DNA of 64,000 nt from the NCBI GenBank assembly GCA_018969295.1, contig JAGWYN010000002.1, forward strand, positions 1-64,000. The letters run 5' to 3'. Source of the stretch: Chloroflexota bacterium. Lineage in GTDB: Bacteria; Chloroflexota; Anaerolineae; Caldilineales; Caldilineaceae. This document shows, in pieces, positions 53,263 through 62,544 of this stretch. Numbering within the stretch: position 1 is the stretch's first letter; each line of letters starts with the position of its first letter. The position numbers and the translations under genes are program-made. A model generated the notes under the pieces. The model saw only the letters and a list, made by a program, of their open reading frames with translations. It ran no database searches and was not told the origin of the DNA.

Positions 53263-53325
53263 AAATCAGCTGTCCGCGAAGCGTCCCTGCAGCCCGCCAT
53301 CCCAACCGACAAGGAGCCCCAGCAG

Positions 53326-55380
53326 ATGTCCTTTCAAATCGACCAGCAAGTACAGACCTGCGATTTCGTCAACCTGCGCTCGGCTCCCGGCCATCTGGGC
53401 AACCCGCCCCCTGCGGTCCTGGCCGTGCTGCCCGAGGGCACCCTCTGCACCGTCACCGGTTCGGTCCAGCTGGCCGATGGGCTGGCCTGGTGGCCTGTCC
53501 GGGTCACCTTGGCCAATGGCCAACTCTGCTCTGGCTGGGCAGCCGAGCGGGTCGGCAAATTTCAGCTGCTGGCCAGCCGCCCAGCCCCTGTGCCGCCGGT
53601 TCAGCCCCCGCCGGTTCAGCCCCCGCCGGTTCAGCCCCTGCCGGTTCAGCCCCTCCCAGGGGCTGGGCATGTCGCGCGCGCCAACCGCCTGGGCTTCTAC
53701 CTGCACGACACCAACAACGATGCAGGCCTTTGGGATGCCATCAGCCAGGTGCAGCCGCCGACGATCCTGATCCACCACGACGCCTTCAACGACATGCTGC
53801 TTGCCGAGATCCGCAGCAGACGCTCGCCCGACAGCTTCATCGTCGGACGTTGGTATCTGGAAAACAACCAACAGACCGCCATGTTGGAAAGCGGGGATCC
53901 TGAAGGGGAGGGGCGCCGTCTGGCCGAACGGATTCTGACCTATGATTTTGAAAAGTTCAAGCGCCGTACCCAGAGCGGGCGTCTGTTCATCGACGCCTGG
54001 ATGAGCCTCAACGAGTCTCTGCCCGGCCCTGCATCGGGGAGTTTTCGCGAGAATCCGGCCCGTTTTCGGACGCTCTATGCCGCCTACGATCGCTTCCAGG
54101 TCGCCTTCCGTGACCGTCTGGTTGCGGAGGGCATCGAGGCAGTTGCCTTCAACTTTGCTGCCGGCAACTTCAGCGAAGCTGCCCACTATCTGGACTATTT
54201 TCCACGCACGCTGGCCACCCACACCTATCTGGGCTTCCACGAATATGGATGGCCCTCGCTCATTCCGGGCAGCGGCACCCACACAGGCGCGGGCCTCTAC
54301 CGTGCCGTGCTTCGCCATGCACGCCGGAGCGACGGCCACCGCCACCAGATCCTCATCACCGAGGCCGGTCTGACCCGCGCCTACGGCACCTCCTTCCACG
54401 ACGAAGGCTGGCTCAACCAGGCCCAGCCGCTGGACGAGAATACCTACTGGGCGTCGCTGGCCTGGTACAACACACTCCTCGACCAGGACGAGGTCTTGGG
54501 CGCCTGTCTCTATCAGGTGGGACATCGAGGCGACTGGGCCACCTTCCGCCACCTGGGCGTAGACAACGCCGGGCGCCCGCTGCATCTGATGGAGCGAATC
54601 GCAGACCTGCGTACCCAGAGCGCTGCCCGCGCGGTTGCGCCAGCTGCGGCCGCTGCACCAGCAGCCCTGCCCCATCCCGCCGGCCTGCTCCAGCTGGCTG
54701 GCCAGGTGACCCTGGACGGCAACGCTGTCGCCGGGGTCGGGGTACGCCTCGTCGGAGATCTGGCGACCCTCGGGGCCGTACGCGGCGCGGCGATCGTGGC
54801 ACCCGGCGCAGTGACCTGGTCTCGCCAGGTCACCGGGTTCAGCGGCACAGTGCGCACAGCCTGGGATCGTTTTGTGGCTGGCCATGTGGCTGGCCTGACC
54901 TGGGATGACTTTCGGCGGCTGGCACCGATCGTCAACCCGTCGCTGGCCGCGCAGAAGGGACGCTTTGCCGCGGAACAGCTCTATCTTCTACCCGAGAACG
55001 CCGCAGCCGCGCCTACCTTTTTGTGGGACCGCAGGGTGGCAGGGTACCGCGGCACGCTCTACCAGTGTTGGCTAGACCTGGTGCAGGGCAAAGTGCTCGG
55101 GTTCGGCTTCCTCTCCTTCCGGAGACAGTTCCTTGCCTACAACCCGATTCTTGCCCGCACCGCCGGTCGGCTGACAGCCGACCAGGAGTACCTCCTGCCC
55201 AGGACGGTAGGGATCGACCTGCTCTCTTTGAGCACGACCACGAACGCCGCAGGGCGATTTCGCTTTGCCAGCCTCCCCGTCGGGAGCTATCGGGTCGAGG
55301 TCACAGATCCTCAGCCCTTTGCCCTCCCCTGCACGCTCGTCGCCGACACCACCCTCGACCTGGCGCTGCCGGTCCTTTGA
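53326..55380 (+). CDS. SH3 plus TIM-barrel (glycoside-hydrolase-like) plus carboxypeptidase-regulatory-like protein
   Basis: 684 residues. An N-terminal SH3 domain (about 8-85, [10 protein letters not shown] through GWAAERVG), a PVQPP repeat linker (about 91-112), then a domain with [25 protein letters not shown] and [15 protein letters not shown]. The Glu in ITEAG and the HEYGWP segment suggest a clan GH-A-like barrel. Further C-terminal are two copies of a GW-rich segment ([24 protein letters not shown] and [22 protein letters not shown]) and a carboxypeptidase-like beta sandwich. There is no signal peptide at the chosen start, which is odd for such an architecture. Function is not known; substrate unassigned. 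Confidence 0.65.
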   Translation: MSFQIDQQVQTCDFVNLRSAPGHLGNPPPAVLAVLPEGTLCTVTGSVQLADGLAWWPVRVTLANGQLCSGWAAERVGKFQLLASRPAPVPPVQPPPVQPPPVQPLPVQPLPGAGHVARANRLGFYLHDTNNDAGLWDAISQVQPPTILIHHDAFNDMLLAEIRSRRSPDSFIVGRWYLENNQQTAMLESGDPEGEGRRLAERILTYDFEKFKRRTQSGRLFIDAWMSLNESLPGPASGSFRENPARFRTLYAAYDRFQVAFRDRLVAEGIEAVAFNFAAGNFSEAAHYLDYFPRTLATHTYLGFHEYGWPSLIPGSGTHTGAGLYRAVLRHARRSDGHRHQILITEAGLTRAYGTSFHDEGWLNQAQPLDENTYWASLAWYNTLLDQDEVLGACLYQVGHRGDWATFRHLGVDNAGRPLHLMERIADLRTQSAARAVAPAAAAAPAALPHPAGLLQLAGQVTLDGNAVAGVGVRLVGDLATLGAVRGAAIVAPGAVTWSRQVTGFSGTVRTAWDRFVAGHVAGLTWDDFRRLAPIVNPSLAAQKGRFAAEQLYLLPENAAAAPTFLWDRRVAGYRGTLYQCWLDLVQGKVLGFGFLSFRRQFLAYNPILARTAGRLTADQEYLLPRTVGIDLLSLSTTTNAAGRFRFASLPVGSYRVEVTDPQPFALPCTLVADTTLDLALPVL
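53596..53655 (+). repeat. Four tandem 15-base repeats encoding PVQPP
   Basis: Four consecutive CCGGTTCAGCCCCYB-type units (53596, 53611, 53626, 53641), the first two identical. They form the linker between the SH3 and barrel domains, and copy changes would stay in frame. Confidence 0.85.
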
Positions 55381-55526
55381 CCCAGACTCCCCTTCCGCTC
55401 GGCTGGCACGCTGGCGCCCCCTTCTGGTATACTGCCAGAAAGCGGATGCACAACCGGGTGCGTTTGCCTGGGTCCGGGTTGACCCCAGACAAATTTTGTG
55501 GAAGGGCTGGCAAAAAGGATTCGACC

Positions 55527-55958
55527 ATGCGTTTTTTTGTGTTGCGCTGTGCACTGGTTCTGTGGCTGCTGCTGAGCGGCTGTGCCGGCCCCAATGGAGA
55601 AGACGCGCTTCCTGCTGCGAGCGAGAGCCTCACCAGGCTTGCCAGCGACGGCGGCCACTTTCAGGTCAGCTTCACCAGCGAGCTCGACCCGATCGCGATC
55701 AACCAGCTGCATCGCTGGACGCTGCAAGTCGCGGCCGAGGACGGCACACCGGTCGAGGGGGCAACGATCTCGGTGAAGGGGGAGATGCCCGAACATGGCC
55801 ATGGGATGCCGACTCAACCCCAGATGACCGCCGATCTTGGGGGGGGCGCGTATCGGATCGAGGGAATGCGCTTCCAGATGGGTGGCGAGTGGACCGTCAC
55901 CTTCACGATCGCGGCAGACGGCGTCCAGGACAGTGTGACGTTTCACCTGAAGCTTTAG
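55527..55958 (+). CDS. FixH/YtkA-like lipoprotein
   Basis: 143 residues with a lipoprotein signal ([12 protein letters not shown]) and a beta-sandwich: [49 protein letters not shown], then [20 protein letters not shown]. The MPxHGHGM segment and the order of strands are typical of YtkA/FixH-like proteins. The His/Met pattern suggests a metal, perhaps copper, site. AAGGA precedes ATG 55527. It is six bases upstream of the di-haem peroxidase, so the two are probably one operon. Confidence 0.8.
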   Translation: MRFFVLRCALVLWLLLSGCAGPNGEDALPAASESLTRLASDGGHFQVSFTSELDPIAINQLHRWTLQVAAEDGTPVEGATISVKGEMPEHGHGMPTQPQMTADLGGGAYRIEGMRFQMGGEWTVTFTIAADGVQDSVTFHLKL

Positions 55959-55963
55959 CCGCT

Positions 55964-57205
55964 ATGCGGACCCCAGCGTGCGTTCCTTGGTTCTTGGCCG
56001 CCATCCTCTGCGTGGGGCTGCTGGTCTCCTGCGGTCCATCCAGCGACCCGGCCGGCTGGACAGACGAAGAAGTCGCTCTGCTGCGTTCGCTGTCGCTGGC
56101 TGCGCTGCCCCCACTGCCCCCAGACCCCTCCAACAGCGTCGCCGATCGGCCGGAGGCAGCTGCGCTTGGCCGACAGCTTTTTTTCGATACCCGTTTCAGC
56201 GCGGACGGCACAGTCTCCTGTGCCTCCTGCCACATGCCCGCCCATTTCTTTACCGACGCTCGCCCTTTTGGCGTCGGGGTCGGGGTGATCCCGCTCAACA
56301 CGATGAGTCTGGTCGGTGCCTCGTACAGCGATTGGCAGACCTGGGATGGCAAGAACGACAGCCAGTGGTCGCAAGCTCTGATTCCGTTGGAGAACCCTTT
56401 GGAGCATGGCGGCACCCGAGCGCAGTATGCACAGGTGATCGCCGAGCACTATCGCGCCGAGTACGCTGCGCTGTTTGGCCCGCTGCCCGACCTGGCTGAC
56501 CGCCAGCGGTTTCCGCTCTGGGCGGGTCCGGTCGCAGACCCGGTGGCGGCGGCGTCCTGGGCCGCTATGGCGACTGCGGACCAGGACGCCGTCAACCGAA
56601 TCTTTGCCAACATCGGCAAGTTGCTGGCCGCCTACGAACGGACGCTGCTGCCCCAGCCGGCACGGTTTGACCGCTATGTGGCCTCGCTCGACGATCCGGA
56701 GCCATCTCAGGAGGCTCCCCTCCTCAGCGACGAGGAAATCGCTGGTCTGCGCATTTTTATCGGCCAGGGAGCGTGCACCCAATGTCACAACGGGCCGCGC
56801 TTGACCAACGACGCCTTCCACAACACAGCGGTGCCTGGCGCGCCGGGTGTCCCCCTCCAGCCCGGGCGAGTCGACGGGGTGGCCAAGGTGCAGGCAGATC
56901 CCTTCAACTGTCTGGGGCCCTACAGCGACGCTGCCCCCGAACAGTGCACAGCATTGCGGTTTATGGTAACTGACCCGGCTGGGCTGGTGGGCAGCATGAA
57001 GACGCCGACGCTGCGCAACGTCGCCGAGACTGCCCCCTACATGCACACAGGCCAGTTTGCCACGCTGGCAGAGGTGGTCGAACATTACAACGGCGGCGGC
57101 TATTCGCTGCAGGGACACAACGAGCTGAAACCCCTTGGGCTCTCGCCCGAGGAAGCCAGCCAGCTTGCTGCATTTCTGCGCACACTGACCGCCGAAGCCC
57201 GCTAG
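55964..57205 (+). CDS. Di-haem cytochrome c peroxidase/MauG-family lipoprotein
   Basis: 413 residues with a lipoprotein signal (LLVSCG, Cys23) and two c-type haem motifs, C86-C89-H90 (CASCH) and C271-C274-H275 (CTQCH). Domain features such as [28 protein letters not shown] and [24 protein letters not shown] match the bacterial CCP/MauG family. It should reduce peroxide or oxidise a partner with electrons from a periplasm-side donor. It follows the FixH-like gene by five bases. Confidence 0.87.
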   Translation: MRTPACVPWFLAAILCVGLLVSCGPSSDPAGWTDEEVALLRSLSLAALPPLPPDPSNSVADRPEAAALGRQLFFDTRFSADGTVSCASCHMPAHFFTDARPFGVGVGVIPLNTMSLVGASYSDWQTWDGKNDSQWSQALIPLENPLEHGGTRAQYAQVIAEHYRAEYAALFGPLPDLADRQRFPLWAGPVADPVAAASWAAMATADQDAVNRIFANIGKLLAAYERTLLPQPARFDRYVASLDDPEPSQEAPLLSDEEIAGLRIFIGQGACTQCHNGPRLTNDAFHNTAVPGAPGVPLQPGRVDGVAKVQADPFNCLGPYSDAAPEQCTALRFMVTDPAGLVGSMKTPTLRNVAETAPYMHTGQFATLAEVVEHYNGGGYSLQGHNELKPLGLSPEEASQLAAFLRTLTAEAR

Positions 57206-57320
57206 ATCTCCTCGCTGGCCTGTGCGGGGGGAGAGGCCAGATCGCCCTGGCTGCGGACAAAATATGTTGGATTCGACGGCGGTCGCAGTTCCCGCCTTAT
57301 CAAAACAGAGGAGTCGATCT

Positions 57321-58001
57321 GTGTCCAGCCATTCCCAAATTGTCCGCCGCGTGCCCCCCCCCTCGCACCCCGCTCCCCCTCCTTTGACCCGCACTGCGGT
57401 CGTGGTGGTAGCTCTTTATATCGGTGCCCAGATGCTGTCCGACCTGACCAGCCTCAAAATCGGCCTGATTGCCGGGCTGGCAGTCGATATGGGGACATTC
57501 ATCTACCCGATCACCTTCACCCTGCGCGATGTGGCGCACAAGACGATCGGCAAACGGCACACCCAGCTGCTGATCTGGCTGGCTGCGGCGGTCAATCTTT
57601 TTGCTGTGGCCTACTTCTGGTGGGTCGGCGGCGTGCCCGGCGACCCTGTGTGGGGACTTGAGGCGGAATGGGAAGCCATCTTCAGCGTCAACGTGCTCGG
57701 CCGCATCGTGCTGGCCTCGATCGTCGCCGAAGTTGTCAGCGAGCTGGTCGACACCGAAGTCTACCACTGGTTTGTCACGCGCATCACCCGCCGCAGACAG
57801 TGGGCGCGTGTGCTGGCCAGCAACAGCGTCAGCGTGCCGATCGACAACCTGATCTTTGCCGTCGGTGCCTTCGGCTGGCTCTTGCCCTGGGAGGTGGTCT
57901 GGCAGATCTTTTTGTTCAACCTGGCGGTCAAATTGGGGGTGACCCTGGCCAGCATGCCGCTGATCTATGTGACGCGCGACCAGGAGTGGCAGGGAGAGTA
58001 G
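57321..58001 (+). CDS. VUT/YhhQ-family transporter (queuosine precursor type)
   Basis: 226 residues with about six helices. The family features are DMGTFIYPITFTLRDVAHKTIGKR, FSVNVLGRIVLASIVAEVVSELVDTEVYHW and the C-terminal SNSVSVPIDNLIFAVGAF. YhhQ proteins import preQ0 or preQ1 for queuosine synthesis. Start GTG 57321 is chosen because AGAGGAG lies eight bases before it, although the frame extends further upstream to an ATG at 57264. No preQ1 riboswitch could be recognised in the 115 bases upstream. Confidence 0.8.
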   Translation: MSSHSQIVRRVPPPSHPAPPPLTRTAVVVVALYIGAQMLSDLTSLKIGLIAGLAVDMGTFIYPITFTLRDVAHKTIGKRHTQLLIWLAAAVNLFAVAYFWWVGGVPGDPVWGLEAEWEAIFSVNVLGRIVLASIVAEVVSELVDTEVYHWFVTRITRRRQWARVLASNSVSVPIDNLIFAVGAFGWLLPWEVVWQIFLFNLAVKLGVTLASMPLIYVTRDQEWQGE

Positions 58002-58031
58002 GTTTTTCCGATCGGCTGTGTCTGGAGTAAA

Positions 58032-59159
58032 ATGGCGGATATGTGGGTCGAAGAATCGCAGCTGTCGACAGAAGAAATCCCAGTTTCCTCCGAAAAATTG
58101 TCTGATCTGGCGCGCCGCCGGCGGCTCCGTGTGGGGCTGACGCTTCTGCTGGCTGCTGCAGCCCTGGCGGCTGTCTTCTTCAATGTCTGGGCCAGCGGTG
58201 CCGGTTTGCTTTACCTGTATCAACAGGCGCAGACGTTTGTAACGATTTTTTTGGGAATTTTTGTCGAAGCGGTGCCTTTTCTGCTTGCAGGGTCGCTTGT
58301 CTCGGGGTTGATCGCCGTGTTTGTCGACCAATCTGCGATTGACCGCTACCTGCCCAAGAGCGCGCTGCCAGGGGCCCTGGTCGGGGCGACGCTGGGGGTT
58401 GTTTTTCCGGTCTGTGAATGTGGTGTTGTCCCGGTGGTGCGTCGCCTGTACGAAAAAGGGCTGCCCCTTTCGATCGGCGTGGCTTTTTTGCTGGCCGCCC
58501 CAGTGGTCAACCCGATCGTGATCCTGAGCACCTACAGCGCGTTTGGGTGGGGGTCGATCTTTGTCGGCCGCGTTTTGTTCAGTTTTCTGATCGCCGTGGT
58601 GGTTGCCCTGCTCTTCAGTCGGGCCCGGCCCGACGAACTTCTGCGGCCTGTCGTCTTCCGAGCCCACCACGACGCCTGCTGCAACGCCCACAGCCATTCC
58701 CCTCCGACCCATTCAGCCAGGGATCCTTTGCCCGGCGTGGCATTGTTGGAGCAGCGGCTGACCCGGTCCTTCAACCTGGCTGGCGACGATTTTTTGGAAA
58801 TGGCCCGTTTTTTGGTGGTCGGGTCGTTGTTGGCGGCAGCGATGCAGACCGTGGTGCCGCAGAGTGCGCTGTTGTCGGTTGGGCAGGGGCCGGTAGTTTC
58901 GGTCTTGGTGATGCAGGCGCTGGCGTTCATCCTGTCGGTCTGCTCGACGGTCGACGCGTTTTTGGCCCTGGCCTTTGCCGGCACCTTTACCACAGGGTCG
59001 GTGCTGGCATTTTTGGTCTTTGGTCCGATGGTCGACATCAAAAGCTCGTTGATGTTTTTGAGCATCTTCCCGCGCCGCGCCGTCGCCTATTTGATTCTGC
59101 TGCCGCTGATGCTGGCGCTGCTGATGGGCATCGGGTGGAATTTGAATCTGGGGTGGTGA
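58032..59159 (+). CDS. YraQ/UPF0718-family permease
   Basis: 375 residues with about eight helices. The hallmark [40 protein letters not shown] is present, with the CECG motif, and the second half repeats [21 protein letters not shown], a shared SO_0444-like pattern. A His/Cys-rich loop ([17 protein letters not shown]) lies between the two halves and may bind metal. The ATG has GGAG four bases before it. Substrate unknown; the next gene is its usual partner. Confidence 0.83.
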   Translation: MADMWVEESQLSTEEIPVSSEKLSDLARRRRLRVGLTLLLAAAALAAVFFNVWASGAGLLYLYQQAQTFVTIFLGIFVEAVPFLLAGSLVSGLIAVFVDQSAIDRYLPKSALPGALVGATLGVVFPVCECGVVPVVRRLYEKGLPLSIGVAFLLAAPVVNPIVILSTYSAFGWGSIFVGRVLFSFLIAVVVALLFSRARPDELLRPVVFRAHHDACCNAHSHSPPTHSARDPLPGVALLEQRLTRSFNLAGDDFLEMARFLVVGSLLAAAMQTVVPQSALLSVGQGPVVSVLVMQALAFILSVCSTVDAFLALAFAGTFTTGSVLAFLVFGPMVDIKSSLMFLSIFPRRAVAYLILLPLMLALLMGIGWNLNLGW

Positions 59160-59165
59160 CGAAAG

Positions 59166-59906
59166 ATGGCACTGTTTACCCGTCCACGGTTTCAACAGGC
59201 GGTCAAGGCGCTGACGCTGCTCGGGCTGGCCCTCTTTCTCTACACCCGGCTGGCCGACGGCACGCTCTTTTTTTACATCAATCAACGTTTTCTGGCCTAC
59301 ACAGTCTTTGCCGTTGTTGCGGCGCTGCTGATCGCTGCCAGCTACCGACCAGGCGCGGCGCAGCCGGCTGCCCAAAGCCATGCGAACCTGACGCTGGGAG
59401 GGCTGTTGTGGGTGCTGCTGCCGATCGGGCTCGGTCTGCTCTTCCCCCCCCAGCCGCTCGGTGCGGCGGCCTTGGGGAACCGGGAGCTGACCCTCACCCC
59501 CTCGCAGCGCTCTGTTCTGCCCGCTGCGGTGCGGGCGGCGGCCCAGAAGAGTGCTGCCGAGCGCACGGTGCTCGACTGGTTGCACGCGTTCAGTGCCTCT
59601 TCTGACCCGGCACAGGAATTTGCTGGCCAGCCGGTCGACGTCGTCGGGTTTGTCTACCACGACCCTCGCCTGCCAGAGGGAAAGCTGCTCGTCAATCGGT
59701 TTACGGTCAGCTGCTGTGTGGCCGATGCCAGCCCGGTGTCGCTGGTCGTGCAGTGGGCTGACGCGGCGACTCTGGCCAATGACAGCTGGGTGCAGGTGCA
59801 AGGCGTGCTGCAGCCTGGTGAGTTCAACGGCAGGCCGCTGCCGGTCGTCGTGGCTCGGCGCGTGGACCGGGTGGAACAGCCGGCCCAGCCCTATCTCTAT
59901 CCATGA
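59166..59906 (+). CDS. TIGR03943/DUF1980 (YcgQ-like) protein
   Basis: 246 residues: two to three N-terminal helices ([50 protein letters not shown]) then a soluble domain with [41 protein letters not shown]. The SCCVAD motif is conserved in this family. It is six bases after the permease, which is the common pairing (YcgR-YcgQ in Bacillus). Function unknown; a metal-related role is only inferred. The stop overlaps the next start as ATGA. Confidence 0.82.
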   Translation: MALFTRPRFQQAVKALTLLGLALFLYTRLADGTLFFYINQRFLAYTVFAVVAALLIAASYRPGAAQPAAQSHANLTLGGLLWVLLPIGLGLLFPPQPLGAAALGNRELTLTPSQRSVLPAAVRAAAQKSAAERTVLDWLHAFSASSDPAQEFAGQPVDVVGFVYHDPRLPEGKLLVNRFTVSCCVADASPVSLVVQWADAATLANDSWVQVQGVLQPGEFNGRPLPVVVARRVDRVEQPAQPYLYP

Positions 59907-61309
59907 GGCTGTCGTTGACGCTGCGATTCTGGCGCCGTCTGAGTTCGTTCGACCGTACGGTCCTCACTGCACTGGCAGCCGTGCTGGCCACGATCGGTGT
60001 GCTGCTCTGGCGGGGCGATCAGGTAGGGCTGCGTGTGGTCGCTGCGACCCCGGCTGGCACAGAGGTGTCGACCCTCACTGCGCTGCAGGTTGTCTTTGAC
60101 CAGCCGATCGAAAGCACCCCAGAGGAGATACGTCTGACCTTGACGCCACCAGTCGCCGGCCAGCTGCAGGTTGTCGGCGACCGCATCGCCTTTGTGCATG
60201 CCGGGTTGCAGCCAGCAACCGGCTATACGGTGCAGTTGGAAGCTGGCGTGCGCGGGGCCTATGGGCGGGCGCTGGGCAGCCCGCTCCGCTGGCAATTTAC
60301 AACAGGCCCGGTGCAGGTCCTCTTCACCCGCACGGAGGGTGGCCGCGAACAGCTCTTTGTGGCCCCATTGCCTCCTGCAGCTGCTGCAGCGCCCTCCCCG
60401 GCCCGCCCCCTGACGGACGCGACGGGGGGGGTCTGGGACTTTGCCCTCTCACCCGCCGATGGGCGGATTGCCTTTGCAGCGTTGACGGAGGAGGGGGCCA
60501 GCGACCTCTGGCTGCTGGAGCCGGGCGGCGAACCGGAGCGGCTGCTGGACTGCGGCGGCAACTTCTGCAGCAGCCCATCCTGGTCGCACGACGGCGAGCT
60601 CTTGCTCTTTTCCCAGCGCAACACCCGCGACTCCGGCGCAGCAGCGGTCAACCCGCCCCGGCTGTCGATCCTGCATGTGGCCAGCGGAGAACGGGCGCCC
60701 GTCTTCAGCGACAGCCAAAAACTGGGCTTTGAGCCACGCTGGTCGTCAGACAACCAGTGGATCACCTATCTGTCGCCCGATTTTGTGGGCATCGGCGTCT
60801 ACAACCTGGAAACCGGGGCAGAACAGTTTTATCCGACCCAGGCAGGGGAGCCTGCCCCCTGGCAGCCCGGCCAAATCCGATTTTTAATGAACGAACAGCG
60901 CGCCGTCGGCGAACGTAGTGCGATTCACCTCTTTTTGGTCGACCCGGTCGCTGACACCCGCACCAACCTCAGCGGCGAAGAGGCCCTGGTGGAAGATGGG
61001 GCGGCGGTCTGGTCGCCAGATGGCCAGTGGATCGCCTTTCGCCGCAACATCACAGCCGGAGCCGGAGCCACTTTGAGCAAACAGCTCTGGGTGATGCGCA
61101 GCGACGGCAGCGCTGCCCGGAGGCTGACCTCCGACCCGGAGGTCGACCATGGCCCGCCCGCCTGGTCTTCGGACGGGCGTTCGTTGGTCTATCATCGTTT
61201 CCCGCTCAAAGGGCCTGGGATCGTCATTTCGGTCTGGCAGATCGATGTCTTCAGCGGGGTGCAGCGTCTGATCGCAGCGCCTGGCCAGCGGCCTCAGTGG
61301 CTGCGGTAA
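59903..61309 (+). CDS. Ig-like plus PD40/TolB-like propeller protein
   Basis: 468 residues. An N-terminal transmembrane segment ([16 protein letters not shown]), a bacterial Ig-like domain ([24 protein letters not shown] and [11 protein letters not shown]) and a C-terminal PD40 beta propeller: [75 protein letters not shown]. Probably membrane-bound and facing outside. It is translationally coupled to the TIGR03943 gene. Function unassigned. Confidence 0.78.
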   Translation: MRLSLTLRFWRRLSSFDRTVLTALAAVLATIGVLLWRGDQVGLRVVAATPAGTEVSTLTALQVVFDQPIESTPEEIRLTLTPPVAGQLQVVGDRIAFVHAGLQPATGYTVQLEAGVRGAYGRALGSPLRWQFTTGPVQVLFTRTEGGREQLFVAPLPPAAAAAPSPARPLTDATGGVWDFALSPADGRIAFAALTEEGASDLWLLEPGGEPERLLDCGGNFCSSPSWSHDGELLLFSQRNTRDSGAAAVNPPRLSILHVASGERAPVFSDSQKLGFEPRWSSDNQWITYLSPDFVGIGVYNLETGAEQFYPTQAGEPAPWQPGQIRFLMNEQRAVGERSAIHLFLVDPVADTRTNLSGEEALVEDGAAVWSPDGQWIAFRRNITAGAGATLSKQLWVMRSDGSAARRLTSDPEVDHGPPAWSSDGRSLVYHRFPLKGPGIVISVWQIDVFSGVQRLIAAPGQRPQWLR

Positions 61310-61371
61310 CAAACAGGCTGGCTGACCGGTTTCATGGATAGGTCCCTCACGGACCAGAAAGAGTCATCAGA

Positions 61372-62544
61372 ATGAATGTTCACGGCCAACATTACCGCAC
61401 GATCTGGTTGAAGGCCGGTGACCCGGCTGTTGTCCAGATCATCGACCAGCGAGCGCTTCCTTTTCATTTTGTGGTCGTCGACCTGAAGACGGTCGACGAG
61501 GTGGCCGTTGCTATCAAAGAGATGCTCGTGCGCGGGGCCGGGCTGATCGGCGCCACCGCCGGCTACGGGATGTATCTGGCAGCGCTGCATGCCTCGCGCA
61601 GCTCGCTCTCTGCCTTCTCTGCCGAAGTCGCTGCCGCTGCTGTCCAGCTCAAGGCGACCCGACCGACTGCGGTGAACCTGGCCTGGGCGGTGGATCGCCA
61701 GCTGGCAGCGTTGGCCGCTGCGGACAACGACCTGGAGGCGCGCACCGCTGCTGCGCTGGCAACCGCGCACGCCATTGCCGACGAAGATGCCAGCTTTTGC
61801 CGGCAGATCGGCGAACATGGGCTCCGGTTGGTCGAGGAAATTGCCGCCCGCAAAGGCGGTGCCCCGGTCAACGTGCTGACCCACTGCAACGCCGGCTGGC
61901 TGGCGTTTGTCGACTATGGGAGTGCGACTGCGCCGATCTATGCCGCCCACGATCGGGGAGTTCCAGTCCATGTCTGGGTCGACGAGACGCGCCCGCGCAA
62001 CCAAGGGGCGCGGCTGACCGCCTGGGAGCTGGGGCAACATGGTGTGCCCCACACGGTGATCGTCGACAACGCCGGCGGCCATCTGATGCAGCATGGCCGG
62101 GTCGACCTGATCATCGTCGGGTCGGACCGCACCACCTACACCGGGGATGTCGCCAACAAAATCGGCACCTATCTCAAAGCCCTGGCTGCACGCGACAACC
62201 AGGTTCCTTTTTATGTGGCGCTGCCGTCCAGCACGATCGACTGGGAGCTGCGCGATGGGCTGGCGGAGATCCCGATCGAAGAGCGCGAGGCCTCCGAGGT
62301 GCGGAGGATGGATGGCCTGCACAGCGAAGGTATCCGTGAGATTCTGATCATGCCCGAAACCAGCCGCGCGGCCAACTATGCCTTCGATGTCACCCCCTCT
62401 CGCCTGGTGACCGGGCTGATCACCGAGCGTGGCATCTGCGCGGCTTCGGCAGAAGGGGTCTTCGGCCTCTATCCAGAAAAACGTCGTGGACCCGCTAGGG
62501 GCGGTTCAGCAGGGCAGCAGCTACCACCACCTGGCCATAGCTGA
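61372..62544 (+). CDS. mtnA: MtnA-family isomerase (methylthioribose-1-phosphate or 5-deoxyribose-1-phosphate)
   Basis: 390 residues. The eIF-2B-related features are there: VRGAGLIGATAGYGM, VLTHCNAGWLAF with the catalytic Cys, VDETRPRNQGARLTAWEL, and GSDRTTYTGDVANKIGTYLKA with the catalytic Asp. The usual GADRIAANGD signature is replaced by GSDRTTYTGD, as in Rhodospirillum-type enzymes that also act in the DHAP shunt. It may serve methionine salvage or 5-deoxyribose use. No mtnBCDKP neighbour is present. The 3' end overlaps hypF by 50 bases. Confidence 0.83.
   Translation: MNVHGQHYRTIWLKAGDPAVVQIIDQRALPFHFVVVDLKTVDEVAVAIKEMLVRGAGLIGATAGYGMYLAALHASRSSLSAFSAEVAAAAVQLKATRPTAVNLAWAVDRQLAALAAADNDLEARTAAALATAHAIADEDASFCRQIGEHGLRLVEEIAARKGGAPVNVLTHCNAGWLAFVDYGSATAPIYAAHDRGVPVHVWVDETRPRNQGARLTAWELGQHGVPHTVIVDNAGGHLMQHGRVDLIIVGSDRTTYTGDVANKIGTYLKALAARDNQVPFYVALPSSTIDWELRDGLAEIPIEEREASEVRRMDGLHSEGIREILIMPETSRAANYAFDVTPSRLVTGLITERGICAASAEGVFGLYPEKRRGPARGGSAGQQLPPPGHS

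Noticed and set aside
53104..53305. Longer N-terminus for GlpS from the extended open frame
   Set aside because: The extension lies over the promoter and has no GlpS-like sequence; ATG 53074 begins where family members begin.
57206..57320. preQ1 riboswitch upstream of the YhhQ-like gene
   Set aside because: A small GGCGG/CCGCC stem followed by an A-rich tail is present, but the loop and tail have no complementarity for the required pseudoknot and the conserved loop bases are missing.
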